64,000 nt of DNA from Lachnospiraceae bacterium C1.1 (GTDB lineage Bacteria > Bacillota > Clostridia > Lachnospirales > Lachnospiraceae), in assembly GCA_030434875.1 (NCBI GenBank), contig JAUISW010000001.1, forward strand, positions 434,001 to 498,000, read 5' to 3'. The notes under the pieces are model-generated. The model had not been told where the DNA came from, did no database searches, and was given only the letters and a program-made list of their open reading frames with translations. Numbering within the stretch: the stretch's first letter is position 1; each line of letters opens with the position of its first letter. Both the position numbers and the translations under genes were made by a program. Shown piece after piece: positions 59,479 to 64,000 of this stretch.

Positions 59479-60102
59479 ATGTCATCTAATGAAACAAGAG
59501 CAGCAGCTGCTGCCGTAAGAAGAACAGATTCAAGAATTCGTAAAATGTGCGGAATAGCCATGCTTTCCGCGGTTGCCTATGTACTTATGTTTTTGGAATT
59601 TCCACTGCCGATGATCATTCCCTCATTTATAAAGATGGATTTCTCGGATTTACCGGCATTGATAGCATCTTTTGCATATGGACCACTGGCAGGTGTTGCA
59701 GTATGTCTTATTAAAAACATCATACACCTTCTTAATACACAGACAGGTGGTGTAGGAGAATTATCAAATTTCATACTTGGAGCAGCGTTTGTAGCTTCGG
59801 CCGGTCTTATTTATGGAAAAATGCATTCTAAAAAGGGAGCAGTTGCAGGCGCATTTATCGGATCACTTGCAATGGCTGTTATAAGTCTTTTTACAAATTA
59901 CTATGTAGTTTATCCTATTTATACAGCGTTTATGCCTATGGAGGCGATTATAGGAGCTTACAAGGCTATCGTTCCCGCAGTGGATAATCTCTGGCAGTGC
60001 CTTTTGATATTTAACCTGCCGTTTACATTCTTTAAGGGAATGTGTTCAGTGTTGATCACTCTTTTAATATATAAACCGATTTCCAGAGTTTTGAAGGGAT
60101 GA
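59479..60102 (+). CDS. ribU: Riboflavin ECF transporter substrate-binding subunit RibU
   Basis: The 207-residue membrane protein has about six helices and is the S-component of an energy-coupling-factor transporter. It binds riboflavin and works with a shared EcfAAT module encoded elsewhere. Typical RibU features: EFPLPMIIPSFIKMDFSDLPALIASFAYGP, KNIIHLLNTQTGGVGELSNF and the long TNYYVVYPIY region. The upstream FMN riboswitch confirms the ligand. Ribosome site GGAGG. The Ala/Arg-rich extra N-terminus (about 25 residues) is unusual. Confidence 0.95.
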   Translation: MSSNETRAAAAAVRRTDSRIRKMCGIAMLSAVAYVLMFLEFPLPMIIPSFIKMDFSDLPALIASFAYGPLAGVAVCLIKNIIHLLNTQTGGVGELSNFILGAAFVASAGLIYGKMHSKKGAVAGAFIGSLAMAVISLFTNYYVVYPIYTAFMPMEAIIGAYKAIVPAVDNLWQCLLIFNLPFTFFKGMCSVLITLLIYKPISRVLKG

Positions 60103-60117
60103 TCAAATTGGGCTAAC

Positions 60118-60146
60118 TTGCACAATTAAATACTAGAGCATATAAT
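60118..60146 (+). promoter_or_regulatory. Promoter candidate upstream of tsaE
   Basis: TTGCAC and TATAAT are separated by 17 bases. The expected start falls at or just before a hairpin that looks like a terminator. Confidence 0.55.
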
Positions 60147-60150
60147 ATAG

Positions 60151-60187
60151 ACGCATACTGCACGTTTTTTACGTAGGTATGCGTTTT
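60151..60187 (+). terminator. Terminator or 5'-end hairpin between ribU and tsaE
   Basis: A perfect 8-bp stem ACGCATAC/GTATGCGT with a loop containing ACGT repeats is followed by TTTTATT. It may end ribU transcripts, or sit at the very 5' end of tsaE transcripts and protect them. Confidence 0.6.
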
Positions 60188-60212
60188 ATTAATTAACATG
60201 TGAAAGGAAAAC

Positions 60213-60656
60213 ATGGATAAAATTTACGAATCATTTAAAGCGGAAGACACATTTGATATAGGGAAAAAAATGGGCGAGGCAGCGCAAAAGGGCGATGTTT
60301 ATGCTCTGAAGGGTGATCTTGGAGTCGGAAAGACGGTTTTTACAAAGGGATTTGCTAAAGGCCTTGGGATAGAAGAGCATATAAGCTCTCCGACATTTAC
60401 TATTTTGAATTCCTATGAGGACGGACGCATGCCATTTCATCACTTTGATGTCTATAGGATAGGTGATATAGAAGAAATGGATGAGATAGGTTATGAAGAC
60501 TGTTTTTATGGGGATGGGGTAAGTCTGGTTGAATGGGCCGGAATAATAAAAGAGCTCATGCCGGAAAATACAGTTATTATTACAATAGAAAAGGATTTAG
60601 AGAAAGGTTTCGACTACAGAAAGATCTCAGTCGGAAGGAATTTGGAAGAATTATGA
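60213..60656 (+). CDS. tsaE: tRNA t6A biosynthesis ATPase TsaE
   Basis: The 147-residue P-loop protein (KGDLGVGKTVFTKGFAKGLG; then SSPTFTILNSYE, HHFDVYRI and LVEWAG) is needed with TsaB, TsaC and TsaD to make threonylcarbamoyl-adenosine at tRNA position 37. It is the first gene of an overlapping operon; its stop overlaps tsaB as ATGA. Confidence 0.95.
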   Translation: MDKIYESFKAEDTFDIGKKMGEAAQKGDVYALKGDLGVGKTVFTKGFAKGLGIEEHISSPTFTILNSYEDGRMPFHHFDVYRIGDIEEMDEIGYEDCFYGDGVSLVEWAGIIKELMPENTVIITIEKDLEKGFDYRKISVGRNLEEL

Positions 60657-61372
60657 AATTACTTGCAATAGATACATCGGGGCTTGTAGCAACCGTTGCG
60701 ATACTTGTGGATGACAGTATACTTGCGGAGTATTCTGTAAACTATAAAAAAACACATTCAGAAACACTTATGCCTATGATAAATGAAATTGTAAGCATAA
60801 CGGAAACAGATATAAAGGAATTTGATGCAATAGCGATCGCGGGAGGCCCCGGTTCATTTACTGGCCTAAGGATTGGTTCTGCAACGGCAAAGGGTATTGC
60901 AGAGGTGTTGGATATTCCTATAGTAAGTGTTCCGACCGTAGATGCACTTGCATATAATCTTTGGGGAACATCAGATTATATAGTTCCAATGATGGATGCC
61001 AGAAGAAATCAGACTTATACAGGTATTTATGAAATAGATAAAGAAGGAAATCTTATAGCTGAATTGGAACAGTCAGCTATAAGTGTAGAAGAGCTTGCAA
61101 ATAAGATAAATGAGCTTGGAAGACCTGTAGTTATGCTTGGAGATGGAGTTGATCGTTTTAAACCTGATATGGACGAACTTTTAACTGTGGAGCATCGTTA
61201 CGCACCGGCCAGTATGAATCGCCAGAGGGCAGCGTCTGTTGCTATGCTTGGAGCTGCTTATTATAAAGAGGGAAAATATACCAGCGCTGCTGAACATGCA
61301 CCGGAATATTTAAGAAAGTCCCAGGCTGAAAGAGAAAGGGAAAATAAGGAATGCTCGAAATCCGCACAATGA
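60653..61372 (+). CDS. tsaB: tRNA t6A biosynthesis protein TsaB
   Basis: The 239-residue ASKHA-fold partner of TsaD has MKLLAIDTSGLVATVAI, HSETLMPMI and GGPGSFTGLRIGSATAKGIA as the typical set. It stabilises the TsaD/TsaE complex and is not itself catalytic. The start ATG overlaps the tsaE stop; a longer open frame upstream lies inside tsaE. The end overlaps rimI by 22 bases. Confidence 0.94.
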   Translation: MKLLAIDTSGLVATVAILVDDSILAEYSVNYKKTHSETLMPMINEIVSITETDIKEFDAIAIAGGPGSFTGLRIGSATAKGIAEVLDIPIVSVPTVDALAYNLWGTSDYIVPMMDARRNQTYTGIYEIDKEGNLIAELEQSAISVEELANKINELGRPVVMLGDGVDRFKPDMDELLTVEHRYAPASMNRQRAASVAMLGAAYYKEGKYTSAAEHAPEYLRKSQAERERENKECSKSAQ

Positions 61373-61797
61373 GAGAAGAGGATCTCCAAAAGGCTGCCGA
61401 GCTGGAAAAAGAATGCTTTGGGAGCGAAGCGTGGAAGGAGAAGGATTTAAGAGATTCACTTTCACTTGACTATGCCTTATATCTTGTTGCATCTGAAAAA
61501 GACCAGATTATAGCTATGGCAGGACTAAGAAATATGTGTGGGGATGCCGATATAACTAACGTAGCGGTATCATCTGAATTTAGAAGAAAAGGAATTGCCG
61601 TTGAGATTCTTAAGGAATTGATGAAGGGCGGAGAAAAAATGGGAGTTGAAAATTACACGCTTGAAGTAAGAACCCAAAATACGGCAGCAATAAGCCTTTA
61701 CGAAAAACTTGGATTTGTGAGAGAAGGCTTAAGGAAAAATTTTTATGAGAATCCGCGGGATGATGCGCTCATCATGTGGAAACGGAAAGAGGTTTAA
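61351..61797 (+). CDS. rimI: Ribosomal-protein alanine N-acetyltransferase RimI
   Basis: The 148-residue GNAT enzyme acetylates the N-terminus of ribosomal protein S18 in E. coli. The acetyl-CoA loop is SEFRRKGIAVEILKEL, preceded by ITNVAV and followed by VRTQNTAAISLYEKLGFVREGLRKNFY, which is typical of RimI. It is embedded between tsaB and rnz with overlaps on both sides. ATG 61351 gives the family-typical start; ATG 61369 is less likely. Confidence 0.9.
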   Translation: MLEIRTMREEDLQKAAELEKECFGSEAWKEKDLRDSLSLDYALYLVASEKDQIIAMAGLRNMCGDADITNVAVSSEFRRKGIAVEILKELMKGGEKMGVENYTLEVRTQNTAAISLYEKLGFVREGLRKNFYENPRDDALIMWKRKEV

Positions 61798-62708
61798 TGT
61801 TAGATGTTTGTCTTTTAGGCTCGGGTGGAATGATGCCATTGCCATACAGATGGCTTACATCACTTCTGCTCAGGTTTAATGGAAATAATATATTGATAGA
61901 CTGTGGAGAGGGCACGCAGGTCGCTCTTAAAAAGAAAGGCTGGAGTCCTAAGCCAGTCGGGATGATCCTGTTCACACATTTTCATGCTGATCACATAAGC
62001 GGACTTCCGGGATTTCTTTTAACACTTGGTAATGCTGAAAGAACAGAACCACTGCTTTTGGTTGGACCCAAGGGACTTGAAAGAGTTGTGAAATCGCTAT
62101 TGGTGATCGCACCGGAACTTCCATTTGAAATTAAATATATGGAACTTGAAGGCGACTGTGAATTTAAATGGGAAGGCTACAGGGTCAAGGCTTTTAAGGT
62201 TAATCATAATATAACCTGCTATGGATATTCGGTAAATATAGACAGGGCAGGAAAGTTTAATGCAGAAAAAGCCAGGGCAGAAAATATCCCGTTAAAGTTT
62301 TGGAACCGTCTTCAGAAGGGTGAAAAAATCACCGATGATGATGGGAAAATCTATACTCCCGATATGGTTATGGGAGAAGTCAGAAAAGGTATAAAGGTCA
62401 CATATACGACAGATACGCGGCCGACAGAATCAATAGTAGAAAATGCCTGTGATTCCGCTCTCTTTATTTGTGAAGGAATGTATGGCGAGAAAGAAAAGAT
62501 AGGCAAGGCAAAAGAGCATAAGCACATGATGTTTACCGAGGCGGCTGATATGGCCAGAAGAGCTAAGGTTAAGGAACTCTGGCTTACACATTATAGCCCG
62601 TCGCTGGTAAATCCGAAAGAGTTTATAGGAGAGGCGCAAAAAATATTTGCACGTACCAAACCCGGTAAGGATGGAAAGACGGTGGAGCTTAAATATGAAG
62701 ACGAATAA
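61797..62708 (+). CDS. rnz: Ribonuclease Z
   Basis: The 303-residue metallo-beta-lactamase-fold endonuclease removes the 3' trailer of tRNA precursors. The HxHxDH motif is H61-F-H63-A-D65-H66 in FTHFHADHISG. Further ligands are suggested by the His in KVNHNITCYGYS, YTTDTRPT (Asp) and TEAADMARRAKVKELWLTHYSP. ATG 61797 overlaps the rimI stop (TAATG) with AAAGAGG upstream and is preferred to the in-frame ATG at 61776. Required because tRNA-Leu in this window does not encode CCA. Confidence 0.93.
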   Translation: MLDVCLLGSGGMMPLPYRWLTSLLLRFNGNNILIDCGEGTQVALKKKGWSPKPVGMILFTHFHADHISGLPGFLLTLGNAERTEPLLLVGPKGLERVVKSLLVIAPELPFEIKYMELEGDCEFKWEGYRVKAFKVNHNITCYGYSVNIDRAGKFNAEKARAENIPLKFWNRLQKGEKITDDDGKIYTPDMVMGEVRKGIKVTYTTDTRPTESIVENACDSALFICEGMYGEKEKIGKAKEHKHMMFTEAADMARRAKVKELWLTHYSPSLVNPKEFIGEAQKIFARTKPGKDGKTVELKYEDE

Positions 62709-63294
62709 AAAAATGGTTACCTTGTTACTTGCAATGGCTATCGTGGTTGTAATTATTGTTATAGTCTTTTTCAAAACGGCTAATTCAAAGAATTATAATG
62801 AAGGAGATGTTGCTCTTTCAAAGACTCAGTCTGTAATACTGGAGCACAATCTTGATATTGACTATCCGCAAAGTCCAAGAGCAGTGGTGAAGTATTATGC
62901 GGAATTGAGCCAGTGTATGTATGATACTCAAAATACTGAAAAGGATGTTGCAGATCTGGCTGTTCAGTCAAGAAAGCTTTTTGACAATGAGCTTTATATG
63001 CAGCAGACAGACGAACAGTATCTTACTGACCTTAAATCAACCATAAAAAAATTTACCGGAGAGAAAAGACGTATTGTAAGCTTTACAGTTTCATCTTCAA
63101 CAGATGTAGAATATTATACTCTGGACAGTGGGGATGATATGGCATCACTTTATTGTATTTATACCCTTCAAAAGGGTTCACTTAATTATAGTGATAACGA
63201 AGAATATATTTTAAGAAAGGACAGCAGCGGCCATTGGAGAATTTTAGGATGGCAGGCTGCAATTGATAACAGCAATTCAGATGGAAGTAAATAA
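62695..63294 (+). CDS. Membrane-anchored protein of unknown function
   Basis: The 199-residue protein has one N-terminal membrane helix (about 7-27, [19 protein letters not shown]) and an extracytoplasmic domain with alternating helices and strands ([48 protein letters not shown] near the end). No family was recognised with confidence. It overlaps rnz by 14 bases and tsaD by 14 bases, so it is locked in the tRNA-modification operon. Confidence 0.75.
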   Translation: MKTNKKMVTLLLAMAIVVVIIVIVFFKTANSKNYNEGDVALSKTQSVILEHNLDIDYPQSPRAVVKYYAELSQCMYDTQNTEKDVADLAVQSRKLFDNELYMQQTDEQYLTDLKSTIKKFTGEKRRIVSFTVSSSTDVEYYTLDSGDDMASLYCIYTLQKGSLNYSDNEEYILRKDSSGHWRILGWQAAIDNSNSDGSK

Positions 63295-64000
63295 AAAAGA
63301 TATATATATACTCGGTATTGAAAGTTCCTGTGATGAAACAGCAGCCAGTGTTGTTAAAAATGGAAGAGAAGTTCTTTCAAATATAATTTCATCACAGATA
63401 GCAATTCATACGCTATATGGAGGTGTAGTTCCGGAAATAGCATCAAGAAAACATATAGAAAAAATAAACCAGGTTGTTCATGCGGCGCTTGAAGAAGCAT
63501 CAATGAAAATAGAAGATATGGATGCGATAGCAGTTACTGCAGGACCGGGTCTTATAGGACCTTTACTTACAGGCGTTTCTTTTGCAAAGGGTTTATCATT
63601 TGCATCAGGAGTTCCGTTAGTAGGGGTACATCATATAGAAGGACATATTTCAGCAAATTATATAGAGAATAAAGAACTTGAACCGGAATTTATATGCCTT
63701 GTGGTTTCAGGAGGACATACTCATCTTGTACGTGTCGTTGATTACGGTAAATACGAAATTCTCGGTGCTACTCAGGACGATGCGGCGGGCGAAGCTTTTG
63801 ATAAAGTAGCGCGATCGATAGGGCTTGGATATCCGGGTGGTCCTAAAATTGATAAGGTTGCAAAAGAGGGTAATCCTGATGCAATAAAATTTCCCAGAGC
63901 GCATGTAGCAGCCGGAGAATATGATTTTTCATTCAGTGGTCTGAAAAGTGCGGTACTCAATTATCTTAATTCAATGGAAATGAAGAAAGAAAAGATAGTT
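63281..64000 (+). CDS. tsaD: tRNA N6-adenosine threonylcarbamoyltransferase TsaD (partial)
   Basis: This is the catalytic enzyme of t6A synthesis, truncated by the window end after 240 residues (normally about 340). Features: [16 protein letters not shown] at the start, [16 protein letters not shown], the metal His motif [13 protein letters not shown] (HxxxH), [12 protein letters not shown] and the nucleotide-binding [13 protein letters not shown]. The start overlaps the preceding gene by 14 bases. Confidence 0.95.
   Translation, partial: MEVNKKDIYILGIESSCDETAASVVKNGREVLSNIISSQIAIHTLYGGVVPEIASRKHIEKINQVVHAALEEASMKIEDMDAIAVTAGPGLIGPLLTGVSFAKGLSFASGVPLVGVHHIEGHISANYIENKELEPEFICLVVSGGHTHLVRVVDYGKYEILGATQDDAAGEAFDKVARSIGLGYPGGPKIDKVAKEGNPDAIKFPRAHVAAGEYDFSFSGLKSAVLNYLNSMEMKKEKIV

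Overview
The window looks like chromosome of an anaerobic low-GC Gram-positive bacterium, most likely a motile Lachnospiraceae member of the Butyrivibrio/Pseudobutyrivibrio type. This is an inference from AT-rich DNA, strong GGAGG-type ribosome sites, a YesM/YesN-MsmEFG sugar locus, chemotaxis proteins, and family-typical orphan proteins (DUF6033, DUF975, SprA-related). There is no rRNA, no insertion sequence and no CRISPR array. One tRNA gene and one FMN riboswitch are present.

Layout. 1-600: the end of an unknown gene, a 32-bp perfect palindrome and a broken dinD fragment. 604-14942: a glycan-use locus with histidine kinase, AraC-type response regulator, ABC importer (binding protein and two permeases), intracellular GH36 alpha-galactosidase and a 1769-residue secreted modular glycosidase. 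14943-15364: a consensus promoter, a terminator with a competing hairpin, and a GNAT remnant. 15388-28027: mixed housekeeping, signalling and orphan genes (pgeF, a CheY-like protein, a divergent CbiK, a secreted protein, a DUF6033 protein, an MCP, a double-glycine-leader peptide, HPt protein, a truncated-looking kinase joined to an MCP fragment, an rRNA methyltransferase, a DUF2971 protein and small orphans).

28160-54843: tRNA-Leu(UAG) followed by a 26-kb surface-polysaccharide cluster. It encodes CDP-glucose synthesis and 4,6-/3-dehydration (RfbF, RfbG, RfbH), an aldolase fused to an MptE-like domain, a HAD phosphatase, and a thiamine-diphosphate enzyme. After these come three glycosyltransferases, then two copies of a Dlt-like acylation set: MBOAT plus SGNH-like protein, each with an acyl carrier protein nearby. 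The first set has a divergent FkbH-VOC-ACP operon. The second has ACP, ATP-grasp and radical SAM genes. A GT-C membrane glycosyltransferase, a GT-B-like protein and a TupA-type ATP-grasp protein complete it. No flippase, polymerase or initiating transferase is visible, so the cluster probably builds an unusual branched CDP-sugar and decorates a polymer assembled elsewhere. This is the best candidate for an undescribed system in the window.

54852-64000: conserved genes: tex, three orphan envelope or metalloprotease-like genes, the FMN riboswitch with ribU, then an overlapping operon tsaE-tsaB-rimI-rnz-orphan-tsaD, with tsaD running off the end.

Three intergenic stretches (19006-19171, 25539-25680, 44464-44754) hold nested inverted repeats that the genes do not explain. 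They may be structured RNAs or interspersed repeat elements.
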